A stretch of 64,000 bases of DNA from DASWUZ01 sp036401375. GTDB taxonomy: Bacteria; Acidobacteriota; Terriglobia; Terriglobales; Acidobacteriaceae. The stretch lies in assembly GCA_036401375.1 (NCBI GenBank), contig DASWVB010000009.1, positions 62,001 through 126,000 on the forward strand, written 5' to 3'. The position numbers were made by a program, and so were the translations under genes. Below the pieces are notes generated by a model. It made no database searches, was not told the origin of the DNA, and saw only the letters and a program-made list of their open reading frames with translations. Of this stretch, positions 1-6,448 are shown piece by piece; the first letter of the stretch is position 1; each line of letters starts with the position of its first letter.

Positions 1-141
1 GCGGCGGGCATAGGTCTGCTCGTCTTTCTGAGGCAGTGCGCAGATCGTGCCGGCACGACCATGGCACTCGTGAACCCGTCGCTGCGCGTGCGCGAGATGC
101 TGGCGCTGGTTCACTTGGACAACGTACTCCTGGCGAACTAG
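1..141 (+). CDS. STAS-domain anti-sigma factor antagonist, C-terminal part
   Basis: The first bases are an open frame ending at TAG 139-141, with the start outside the window. The 46 visible residues include GIGLLV, an alanine/arginine-rich helix, LVNPSLRVREML and a final L-x-L-D-N-V segment. This order of helix, strand, N-P and leucine-rich helix is typical of the last half of SpoIIAA/RsbV-type STAS domains, where the protein binds an anti-sigma factor when unphosphorylated. The phosphorylatable serine would lie just upstream and cannot be seen. Family assignment is by motif recognition only. The frame is followed by a strong hairpin at 231-263. Confidence 0.7.
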   Translation, partial: AAGIGLLVFLRQCADRAGTTMALVNPSLRVREMLALVHLDNVLLAN

Positions 142-230
142 GACAGACTCCCACCTCAGTAGTTCATCCTGAATGCCGGCACGTGCGCGCTGGAGAAAAC
201 AGCGGCTGCAATCATCAGTCATCAATTCAG

Positions 231-263
231 AGAAAAGCCCTGCCGCTGCGGCAGGGCTTTTCT
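231..263. terminator. Near-perfect palindrome, bidirectional terminator candidate
   Basis: The 16-base arm 231-246 is exactly complementary to 248-263. A run of A opens the left arm and a run of T closes the right one, so either strand would give a GC stem followed by U residues. It lies between the convergent STAS gene and the sugar-phosphate transferase and probably ends both transcripts. Confidence 0.8.
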
Positions 264-287
264 AATCCTGGAACAGGTGAGTGAGCC

Positions 288-1799
288 TCAGGCGCCGGTA
301 CCCTTGAGCACAACGCCGGCCGTCATCACCAGCAGCTTCAGGTCGAGCCAGAAACTCCAGTTCTCGACATAAGCCGTATCGAGCGCAATATACCGCTCAA
401 ACGAAGGATCGGATCGCGCCTGCACCTGCCACAGCCCGGTCAGCCCGGGCGTGACTTCAAGACGGCGAAAGTGCTCGATCTCGTAGCGCTCAACCTCGCT
501 TGCGATCGGCGGCCGCGGTCCAACCAGGCTCATCTCCCCGCGAAACACATTGAACAGCTGCGGCAGCTCGTCAAGGCTGTACTTCCGCAGCCATCGACCC
601 ACTGTCGTCACCCGCGGGTCGTCCTTCATCTTGAAGAGAATACCGCTGCGCTCGTTCTGGCTCGCCAGCGAAGCCTTCAGCTTGTCCGCATCCTGCACCA
701 TCGTCCGGAACTTGTAGCAGCGGAAGATGCAGCCTTTCTTCCCGACTCGCTCTGAGGCGTAGAAGATCGGCCCGGGGCTGTCGATGCGCACCGCAATGGC
801 GATCGCCAACATAGCAGGGGCAGACAGCAGCAGGATCGTCGAAGCGGTCACCACATCGAAGATCCGCTTGAAGATCAGCGCGATTACCGGCGAATTCCGC
901 CGATGCAGCGAGACAACCGGGAAGTCGCCCAGGTACTCGATCGGCGCATTCACAGTCACGAAGTCGTGGAACCCCGGAAGTACGTATACGTCAAGGTCCA
1001 GCTCGCGTGCCTCTTCAAGGATCTCGATGATCTGCTCGACACTGCACGGCTCCGCAACCACCACCTCATCGATGAAGTGCTGGCGGGCTATATCGCGCAA
1101 CTGGGAGACGCTGCCCAGCGCCTCATGCTGCGGCACATGGGGCGGCGTCAGGCCCTTGGAGAGATAGACAAAGCCCTGGAACTTGTACCCCAGGTGCCGC
1201 TTTGCCACGATGTGCTTGCGCAGCGCATCGCTCACCCGGTTCGATCCGATGATGACCATGTTCCGGGTCTCGAGACCAAGCTCGTAGTTGCGGTAAGTCA
1301 TCGAACGCCAGATTGCCCGCCGCAGGCACAGAATGCCGCAGGTGATGCAGACCAGGAAGATAACCACCGCTCGCGAGACCGTCTCTCCGTGGGTGACGTA
1401 AAGCGCTCCGCATAGCAGCAGGCCCGCCGCCAAGGTAGCCTGCACCGTCATCCGCTGTTCGTGCAGCGCACTGATCAGCTGCATCGGGCGATAGAGACCG
1501 TAGCTGCGGCTTACTACCAGCAGAGTGGCGATAAACCACGCCAGATACGCAGCTTCAGCGGTGTGGGAGATACCCGAGTAAGACGTTGTTGACGAGATCG
1601 CTAGATAATATAAAGACCGGTGCAGCCCAAATCGAAGTGAGACGATAAGTGCGAATAAGACCGCAACTCCATCTGCGAACATACTAAGCCAGGTGGAGAT
1701 CGCGCGATGAGAACTGAATCGACGCATGGGGTACCGCACTGATGATTCACCCGTCGCTTTCACCGGAACAGCTTTACTGAATGATCGCGAAGTGGCCAT
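288..1799 (-). CDS. Undecaprenyl-phosphate sugar phosphotransferase (WbaP-like polyprenyl glycosylphosphotransferase)
   Basis: This is a membrane enzyme of about 500 residues that moves a sugar-1-phosphate from a nucleotide sugar to undecaprenyl phosphate, the first step of exopolysaccharide or O-antigen units. The N-terminal third has four to five hydrophobic segments. A middle Rossmann-like region (IIGSNRVSD) matches the CoA-binding-3 domain of this family. The C-terminal bacterial sugar transferase domain has a membrane hairpin, CYKFRTM, the conserved RKYSLDELPQL stretch, SLVGPRPP and a GLTGLWQV motif. ATG 1799 was chosen because GGGGAGG lies just upstream; another in-frame ATG is at 1820 without such a site. 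Sugar specificity cannot be told from sequence. The O-antigen-ligase-like gene at 10.6-12.0 kb may act in the same pathway. Confidence 0.93.
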   Translation of the reverse strand: MATSRSFSKAVPVKATGESSVRYPMRRFSSHRAISTWLSMFADGVAVLFALIVSLRFGLHRSLYYLAISSTTSYSGISHTAEAAYLAWFIATLLVVSRSYGLYRPMQLISALHEQRMTVQATLAAGLLLCGALYVTHGETVSRAVVIFLVCITCGILCLRRAIWRSMTYRNYELGLETRNMVIIGSNRVSDALRKHIVAKRHLGYKFQGFVYLSKGLTPPHVPQHEALGSVSQLRDIARQHFIDEVVVAEPCSVEQIIEILEEARELDLDVYVLPGFHDFVTVNAPIEYLGDFPVVSLHRRNSPVIALIFKRIFDVVTASTILLLSAPAMLAIAIAVRIDSPGPIFYASERVGKKGCIFRCYKFRTMVQDADKLKASLASQNERSGILFKMKDDPRVTTVGRWLRKYSLDELPQLFNVFRGEMSLVGPRPPIASEVERYEIEHFRRLEVTPGLTGLWQVQARSDPSFERYIALDTAYVENWSFWLDLKLLVMTAGVVLKGTGA

Positions 1800-2420
1800 A
1801 TCCCTCCCCAACAAGGTCATTCGGGCTGAAGATCAGGTCCGGATCAGGCTGCCTTTGCACCGACCGGCCGGCGACATTCGCCCGCTTCAACCTTTTAACC
1901 ACGTACCCAAGCAAAGCAATACCCAATGCACAGATCAGACTTTTTAGCTTTTGAAGTGTCCTGGCCCTCTTAGGGACCTCGGAAACAGACCGTGAACAGT
2001 AGAGCGCGATCCGGGTCGATCATGCCGCCTGTAGTCAGGACGGCAACGCGGCTCCTGTGGGCTCAGATGAAGCTAAGCTGCCGCTCTAAGCCATGCGCGG
2101 CAACGTCTCGGATCTGCAAGCAGGAATTTCTGTCTTGCATCCTCGACTTTCATCTTCTGCACCAGTGTTCCGCAGGGCCTTGTGCGACTAACTGTAGCAT
2201 ACGGCGGGGGTGCGACATAGTCTTTCTCGCCCCGCCCATTCGAGCTTTCCTCAGCCTTCATCCTCCATTCATCCTCGCCACTTCTCGTGCCGCGCGCAAC
2301 TTGGCTGCACACCAGAACTCACTAGCCAAAATGCATCCGGAAAACCGGCGAGCCTATACAAGTCCCCTCTTAGATGCTGGTGGCGCCGCATGTAGAACAA
2401 GAGAAAGAACGCGCCGCAGC
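1800..2420. other. Intergenic region with no supported gene
   Basis: Open frames here (for example 1992-2633 on the plus strand) have arginine/serine/leucine-rich translations with no recognisable domain and no convincing ribosome-binding site. I see no tRNA or rRNA signature. The stretch separates the transferase promoter from the terminator of the candidate RNA gene at 2421-2601. Confidence 0.5.
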
Positions 2421-2448
2421 AAAAAAACGGCCCCTCGGGTGAGGGGCC
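2421..2448 (-). terminator. Rho-independent terminator
   Basis: An 8-bp perfect GC stem with loop ACCC is followed on the minus strand by G and seven T. It is the strongest intrinsic terminator in the window and ends whatever is transcribed leftward from about 2600 or from the DUF2393 gene. Confidence 0.85.
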
Positions 2449-2601
2449 AATCTGCCTTGGTTCTCTCGTTTTGGGGAGAGCTCTTTCGCGAACCTCTACA
2501 TCTGACAAGCTGGAGGCTAGAAGCCTCTCTTCTCGCTTGCGGTTCGCTGAACTGTGGAGCAGAGTGCCCCGGGCGGGCCGAGCCTTCACTCTACTCTCTG
2601 C
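2421..2601 (-). ncRNA. Candidate structured small RNA, about 180 nt
   Basis: The minus strand carries nested helices and ends in a textbook terminator. Seen directly: an AGAGTG/CACTCT stem; a GCGAACC/GGTTCGC stem enclosing CAAGC/GCTTG and a GAGGCT-TCT-AGCCTC hairpin; a CTCTC/GAGAG hairpin; and an 8-bp GGCCCCTC/GAGGGGCC stem (2429-2448) followed by seven T (2421-2427). A sigma-54-like promoter lies 12 bases upstream of the inferred start. No protein frame fits. The family is unknown to me; 6S RNA, an Acidobacteria-specific Rfam motif, or simply a structured 3' UTR of the DUF2393 gene are alternatives. Confidence 0.55.
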
Positions 2602-2611
2602 TTCTGCTATT

Positions 2612-2627
2612 AGCATGCAGAGTGCCA
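2612..2627 (-). promoter_or_regulatory. Sigma-54 (-24/-12) promoter candidate
   Basis: The minus strand reads TGGCAC-TCTGCA-TGCT. GG and GC are separated by exactly 10 bases, as in the TGGCAC-N5-TTGCA consensus. It lies 12 bases before a G at about 2601, from which the structured RNA would begin. A second copy of GGCACTCTGC lies inside the RNA region about 60 bases downstream without correct GC placement, so a chance match or repeat is possible. Confidence 0.4.
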
Positions 2628-2673
2628 AAGTGAAAACTTTCGTCATACTTACTTGCAAGGTACTCAAACTAAA

Positions 2674-2820
2674 ATGGTTACCGAGACCCTGCTTCGAGAG
2701 TGGCTGAAAGCCGATGTGTCCCGGAAAGGAACATCGTGCATTTCCTACCTCGAAACGGGAGTACATATTGCGTTACTGCGGTACTCTCAGAGCCCCGAGG
2801 CGGGCCTCTCAGCCACTTAA
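2674..2820 (+). CDS. Possible 48-residue protein, unknown
   Basis: An ATG frame opposite the candidate RNA promoter region and tail-to-tail with the DUF2393 stop codon. The product begins MVTETLLREWLKADV and has one central CISYLETGVHIALLRYS segment that could form a beta-hairpin. AAGG lies about 16 bases upstream, too far for a good ribosome site. I do not recognise it. It is kept as a low-confidence call because the composition is less biased than that of shadow frames. Confidence 0.2.
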   Translation: MVTETLLREWLKADVSRKGTSCISYLETGVHIALLRYSQSPEAGLSAT

Positions 2821-3389
2821 CTGCCCTGAATACCAGTGACCCGTAGCTCCGGATATTGCTGGTTCCAGTCGTCGGCGAGATGGTCGAACACCAGACGGAA
2901 GTCGGCCGTCGACCCGGGTTTGATAGGAGCTGCCTCGACCGGCTCCGTATCGATGTAAGGCTCGCGCGTCCGGATCAGCATCGCCGGCATCATCTCCTTC
3001 TGCGCGATCTCGCCTAACGAGTTTCGGAACACCACCTCGATGGTCACGCCGGTCAGAGTCTTGTCGCCTTTGTTGGTAAGCTGCCCCTCGACGTAGGTTA
3101 CCTTGCTCCCGGCAAAGTTGCTCGCCTCGCTCATCTTCACACCGCTAATTAGAAGCTTAGCCGCGTAAGGATCGAGCGCCGACACCTTGGTCTGGTCCAC
3201 CTCAGGAGGAGCAGGCTTGGCCCGTCCGCCCAGCAAGGTCACCATGACAACGGCTGCGATCACCACGCAGGCAGCCACCATCCAGGGCAGCCAGCTTCTC
3301 TCCGCCTCTGCCTGCCCAGCGGAGGAGAGCGGGCCATCGCCCGGCTTCAAGTCCCCTGCTTTACTGGCTGGTTGCTCGCCGGCTGACAT
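2817..3389 (-). CDS. DUF2393-family membrane-anchored protein
   Basis: A 190-residue protein with a charged N-terminal 30 residues, one membrane segment at about residues 34-54 (WMVAACVVIAAVVMVTLLGG) and an extracytoplasmic domain. The latter contains VTYVEGQLTNKGDKTLTGV, matching the DUF2393 family common in Acidobacteria, whose Ig-like fold resembles bacterial FxLYD domains. The exact role is not known. ATG 3389 is the only sensible start. No operon partner is adjacent: upstream is the divergent small membrane protein at 3621, downstream the structured RNA region. Confidence 0.75.
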   Translation of the reverse strand: MSAGEQPASKAGDLKPGDGPLSSAGQAEAERSWLPWMVAACVVIAAVVMVTLLGGRAKPAPPEVDQTKVSALDPYAAKLLISGVKMSEASNFAGSKVTYVEGQLTNKGDKTLTGVTIEVVFRNSLGEIAQKEMMPAMLIRTREPYIDTEPVEAAPIKPGSTADFRLVFDHLADDWNQQYPELRVTGIQGS

Positions 3390-3620
3390 AGCGAGATTCT
3401 ACATGGGCCGTTGGACTCGCTGCGGGCGAACCAGCCTGATTACCATCAGACTTAATTTTCTCAAGTTGAGCAGTCCGCAAGCCGAGAAACGGGGTGAGGA
3501 TAGGACCAGACGACACCCTGGCGCGACGTCTCGCGCGCGTTAAACGCGTATGCCGACGCGCAGCAGCCCGCTCGCCTGCTGTGTCTCGAAATGGGTACGA
3601 ATCAGGCGCACGAGGAGACG

Positions 3621-3809
3621 ATGACCGAACCCAGAATCGATCACCCCACCTTCATCGAAGCTGAAGAGCCTCAGCACCTCGAGGTAAGCGCTGGCTGCCG
3701 CAAGGCTCCCGCTGCGACCGGCCATAGCGGTACACACGCCACTGAGAACCGCATCTACCAGGTGGCCATGCTCATTGCCGCCTTGCTGCTCCTGGCAACC
3801 GCAGTCTAG
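3621..3809 (+). CDS. Small tail-anchored membrane protein, unknown
   Basis: This 62-residue frame begins at ATG 3621, preceded by GAGGAG with correct spacing; an upstream ATG at 3591 lacks a ribosome site. The first 45 residues are polar and rich in histidine and glutamate. The last 16 (YQVAMLIAALLLLATAV) form a single hydrophobic helix, so the product would be tail-anchored with the N-terminus in the cytoplasm. No family is recognised. An antisense frame over the same bases (3540-3908) has no such organisation and was set aside. Confidence 0.5.
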   Translation: MTEPRIDHPTFIEAEEPQHLEVSAGCRKAPAATGHSGTHATENRIYQVAMLIAALLLLATAV

Positions 3810-3928
3810 GGGTGCACGCGCAGGGTGCACGCGCATACCCGGCGTGGTCGCGCGGCCTTGTTCGTCAAAGACCGGCCCACAACTTGACGACCCTTCGCCC
3901 CACGGCACCGGCTCCCGAGATCGAACAC

Positions 3929-4687
3929 TCAGCCGAAACGAGCACGCCCGACGCCTCGCCGGAAGTCCTCACCCCGCATCTCGACCACCACGCACATCTC
4001 CGCCAGCCTTGAACGCATGCGCTCCCCGATCCTGTCTCCCAGCGTCTCATCCCGCATCGCCCGACCCGCCACCGTGTCCCTGCCGCCGCCGGCCCCGGGG
4101 GCAGAATCGGGGTAGTTGGTGGTGATAATGGTCGTGCGCTTGTCGTTATACCGCGTGTTCAGGATGTGCGCGACCGTATCCCACACCCACTCCGTCGGCT
4201 TGGCCGCGCCGAGTTCGTCCAGCACCAGCACCTCCGCCTCGAAGACCGGCGCCAGCACCGCCAGCTCGGTTGTAAGTGCCTCCGCGTTGTAGGAGTGCTG
4301 CACCTCTTTCAGCAGCTCGCGGTAGTCGCAAAACAGCCCCCGAACGCCTTTGGTCGTAATCAGGTCCCGCAGCATGCCTACCGCGAGGTGCGTCTTGCCC
4401 ACGCCGATGGCGCCGATCAGCAGCAGGCCCTTGCCCTCGGTCCCGACCGGGTATTCGCGCACAAAACTCTGTGCCGTCGCCCTCGCTACCGGCAGCACCG
4501 TATCAGTCACAAAATCGAGTTCAAAGTTCTCAAGCGTGCAGTGTTCATAGCGCTTGGGAATCTTCGCCCGCCGCAGCAGCAGCTCTGCCCGCTCCGCCTC
4601 ACGGCAAATGCACTCGCGGGCGATCTGCTCCCCATCGGCGCCCGTCCTTACCTGCATCCCCAGCCCGTTACAGATCGCGCAACTCAC
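3929..4687 (-). CDS. DnaC/DnaI-like helicase loader (AAA+ ATPase)
   Basis: A 252-residue ATPase expected to load the replicative helicase DnaB. The N-terminus has a cysteine set (C3, C6, then C27 and C29) like the zinc-binding part of DnaI/DnaC-type loaders. Walker A is GAIGVGKTH at about residue 92, Walker B VLVLDELGA near 155, and sensor-1 IITTNYP near 190. After sensor 1 there is a glycine-rich loop before the LGDRIGERMRSRL arginine-finger helix. An IS-associated IstB ATPase is the other possibility, but there is no transposase next to it. An inverted repeat about 55 bases upstream of its start may regulate it. Confidence 0.85.
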   Translation of the reverse strand: MSCAICNGLGMQVRTGADGEQIARECICREAERAELLLRRAKIPKRYEHCTLENFELDFVTDTVLPVARATAQSFVREYPVGTEGKGLLLIGAIGVGKTHLAVGMLRDLITTKGVRGLFCDYRELLKEVQHSYNAEALTTELAVLAPVFEAEVLVLDELGAAKPTEWVWDTVAHILNTRYNDKRTTIITTNYPDSAPGAGGGRDTVAGRAMRDETLGDRIGERMRSRLAEMCVVVEMRGEDFRRGVGRARFG

Positions 4688-4742
4688 CCATCAACCTCGC
4701 AGCCACACGGCCATTCCATTGGAAAGTACATCCACTCACGTT

Positions 4743-4762
4743 ACCGTAAGCCTCTTTACGGT
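4743..4762. promoter_or_regulatory. Inverted repeat upstream of the helicase loader
   Basis: ACCGTAA and TTACGGT flank a 6-base spacer, about 55 bases upstream of the loader start. It has the size of a dimeric repressor site; no regulator can be named. Confidence 0.3.
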
Positions 4763-4809
4763 GTTACCCGGCCACCACCCTGACCTGAGGAAAACTGCAC
4801 GAAGACGCA

Positions 4810-4857
4810 GCAACGCCCGCTCCAGCCCGGGAACGGGCGGAGCAGGTGTTGCTTTCT
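4810..4857. terminator. Stem-loop with short T tract
   Basis: GCAAC (4810-4814) pairs with GTTGC (4848-4852), and inside this CGCCCG (4815-4820) pairs with CGGGCG (4834-4839). TTTCT follows on the plus strand. No plus-strand gene precedes it, so it may be a leftover terminator at the edge of the toxin-antitoxin cassette. Confidence 0.35.
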
Positions 4858-4928
4858 AATCGAGCTTCACGACCGGACGACGCGGACGGCGCGGAATCGG
4901 CAATGTCTTAAACCGATATGGAGTAGCG

Positions 4929-4984
4929 GTGTCAGCAAGACACATGTCGCTTGTCTTGTCAAGGAATAGTTGTTAACCTTATTT
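4929..4984 (+). promoter_or_regulatory. Promoter/operator candidate of the Panacea cassette
   Basis: GTGTC-agcaa-GACAC (4929-4943) is a short palindrome. It is followed by TTGTCA (4956-4961), a 17-base spacer and TTATTT (4979-4984), a plausible sigma-70 pair ending 35 bases before the antitoxin ATG. Autoregulation is common for toxin-antitoxin operons; binding here is inferred. Confidence 0.35.
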
Positions 4985-5018
4985 CGACAACGGGAGCTTG
5001 GAGGGTGCTGTTAAAACT

Positions 5019-5558
5019 ATGCGATTCGATGCAGAAAAAGTGACGGAAGCTGCGGCATTGCTCCTAGACCTTCGTGGCGGACGAATGCATTACATCAAGC
5101 TGCTTAAGCTCCTTTACATCGCAGACCGCCAGGCTTTTGCTGAGTGGGGGATCCCTATCAGCCACGACAATTACGTCTCGATGGACAACGGGCCCGTTCT
5201 GAGCCAAACGTACAATCTGGTGAAGGAGGGCGGACGTTTCTGGTCACAACACATTTCAGCGCCCTTTGCCGATTCCGAAGTAGAGCTACTAGGTGCCCCC
5301 CCAAAGGGTAAAAAATTGTCGGTTGCTGAGGAAAACCTCCTTCGGCGAATATTTGATATGCACGGCCGTAAGAACCGCTGGGACATCGTTGACTATGTTC
5401 ATAAATTTCCCGAATGGCGCGATCCTCATGGAAGCAGTTTACCCATAGGAGTCGGAGAAATCCTTCAAGCCCTGAAGGTGCCAGACGGCAAAGCGATTCT
5501 TGCGGAGTTGGAGCACGAGCGCAGAGTCGAAGATCGCCTTGAGGCGTTCTGCACTTAA
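5019..5558 (+). CDS. Panacea-domain antitoxin (DUF4065/SocA-like)
   Basis: The product of about 179 residues has the Panacea signature: an N-terminal helix-turn segment, MHYIKLLKLLYIADR, a central YVSMDNGPVLSQTYNL motif and a C-terminal Trp/His-rich DIVDYVHKFPEW segment. Panacea proteins act as antitoxins against many unrelated toxins, often encoded by the adjacent gene. ATG 5019 is preferred, although GGAGG is 14 bases upstream; TTG 4998 is also in frame. The stop codon abuts the ATG of the next frame, showing tight coupling. Local GC is visibly lower than in the flanking housekeeping genes, suggesting transfer. Confidence 0.85.
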   Translation: MRFDAEKVTEAAALLLDLRGGRMHYIKLLKLLYIADRQAFAEWGIPISHDNYVSMDNGPVLSQTYNLVKEGGRFWSQHISAPFADSEVELLGAPPKGKKLSVAEENLLRRIFDMHGRKNRWDIVDYVHKFPEWRDPHGSSLPIGVGEILQALKVPDGKAILAELEHERRVEDRLEAFCT

Positions 5559-5966
5559 ATGAATTGCGGAAGCACGTTTCTTCTCTACGACGACGATTCC
5601 GGCGGTACCCCGCACCTTCATATAGTCATCACTGATGGCGACGAAAACGACTCTGTTGTACTTGTGAGCGTGACGACAGAGCGCGGACGGTCCGATACCA
5701 TGACGCGCTTACGTGTGGGCGATCACCCCTTCATCAAGGCACCATCCGTCATCACATATGCCTAATCTAAGTTGATGGAGCGTGCGCAGATCCAGGCCAT
5801 GGTTGAATGCGGTGATGCCAAAGTGAAGGAGGATGCGTCTCAAAGCCTTGTGCGGCGTGCGCACAACGGAATGCTGGAAACCGATCGGGCCCCCAGAGAG
5901 ATAAAAGAGTTCTTCCTCCGCTGGTGGGAGCAGCACCAATCTTCAAATTCTGAGCCCACTACCTAG
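5559..5966 (+). pseudogene. Panacea-associated toxin gene interrupted by an in-frame TAA
   Basis: Two pieces (5559-5765 and 5766-5966) lie in the same frame and are separated only by TAA at 5763-5765. Together they would make about 135 residues: an N-terminal beta-rich part (HLHIVITDGDEN, VVLVSVTTERG, GDHPFIKAPSVITYA) and a C-terminal helical part (MERAQIQAMVE, NGMLETDRAPREIKEFF). This order matches, from memory, a small PemK-like family seen beside Panacea antitoxins, in which the chain continues past the V-x-Y-A position. The second half has TTG/ATG codons at 5772/5775 but no clear ribosome site. I read it as a nonsense-inactivated toxin; readthrough or split expression cannot be excluded. 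Confidence 0.65.
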
Positions 5967-6037
5967 CCCAGGGATTCATTGCAAAACGCTCCCGAACCCG
6001 ATAAACTAGGAAGATTCGTAGAAAGGTCCTACCGATC

Positions 6038-6289
6038 ATGCCTAAAGCAGGAATCCATCCAAGTTACGCAGAGATCAACGTGAAATGTGCCTGTGGCAGC
6101 GTCTTCCAGACCCGCTCCACCCACAAAGGCGATATCAGCGTTGAAATCTGCTCGCAGTGCCATCCCTATTTCACCGGCAAGCAGAAGCTCATCGACACCG
6201 CAGGCCGCGTCGAGCGCTTCCGCCGCAAGTACGCCGCCAGCGACGCCAGCAAGGCCGACGCGGCAAAGACTGAGGCAACAAAGAAGTAG
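6038..6289 (+). CDS. rpmE: 50S ribosomal protein L31
   Basis: The N-terminus MPKAGIHPSY, the CACG pair of cysteines, SVEICSQCHPYFTG and VERFRRKY are the hallmarks of L31. The C-x-C...C-x2-C arrangement identifies the zinc-binding form. The 83 residues include a lysine/alanine-rich tail of about 15 residues beyond the usual end. GAAAGG lies upstream of ATG 6038. L31 sits at the central protuberance of the large subunit and joins it to the small subunit. The gene is followed directly by its own terminator, so it is probably monocistronic. Confidence 0.96.
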   Translation: MPKAGIHPSYAEINVKCACGSVFQTRSTHKGDISVEICSQCHPYFTGKQKLIDTAGRVERFRRKYAASDASKADAAKTEATKK

Positions 6290-6311
6290 TTGCCGGGACT
6301 CCGCGGGTAAG

Positions 6312-6336
6312 AAGGCCTCCGCAGAGCGGAGGCCTT
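6312..6336 (+). terminator. Terminator of rpmE
   Basis: The arms AAGGCCTCCGC and GCGGAGGCCTT are perfectly complementary around an AGA loop, and the right arm runs into TTTCCC. Located 23 bases after the L31 stop codon. Confidence 0.8.
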
Positions 6337-6393
6337 TCCCGTCAGCACGAGACCTGGCGCCGAACGAGTTTGAACGCAGTACTGAAGAATGCA

Positions 6394-6426
6394 GATGCCC
6401 TATGTCTCGCTCTTGAGACATGGGTC
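6394..6426. repeat. Type A palindromic repeat (isolated, variant copy)
   Basis: ATGTCTC-gctctt-GAGACAT flanked by TGCCC and GGG matches the type A palindromes at 39.2 and 60.8 kb. It sits in the untranslated leader of the dus gene, and translating through it would give a false N-terminal extension. Confidence 0.7.
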
Positions 6427-6448
6427 CAGCAAAGCCACAGCAAACTTG

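Noticed and set aside
36..284. 82-residue frame at the window start
   Set aside because: It overlaps the tail of the STAS-domain gene in another frame, runs through the terminator palindrome and has an Arg/Gly-rich composition.
2421..2600. tmRNA, RNase P RNA or signal recognition particle RNA
   Set aside because: The hallmark sequences (for example the SRP GGAAGCAGCC loop or a tRNA-like end with CCA) are not present; only a short chance ACCAAGGCAGA resembles SRP RNA.
1992..2633. 213-residue plus-strand frame
   Set aside because: It runs through the structured RNA terminator, has no domain and a composition typical of non-coding high-GC DNA.
3540..3908. 122-residue minus-strand frame
   Set aside because: It lies antisense to the small membrane protein at 3621, which has a ribosome site and a membrane helix; the antisense frame has neither.
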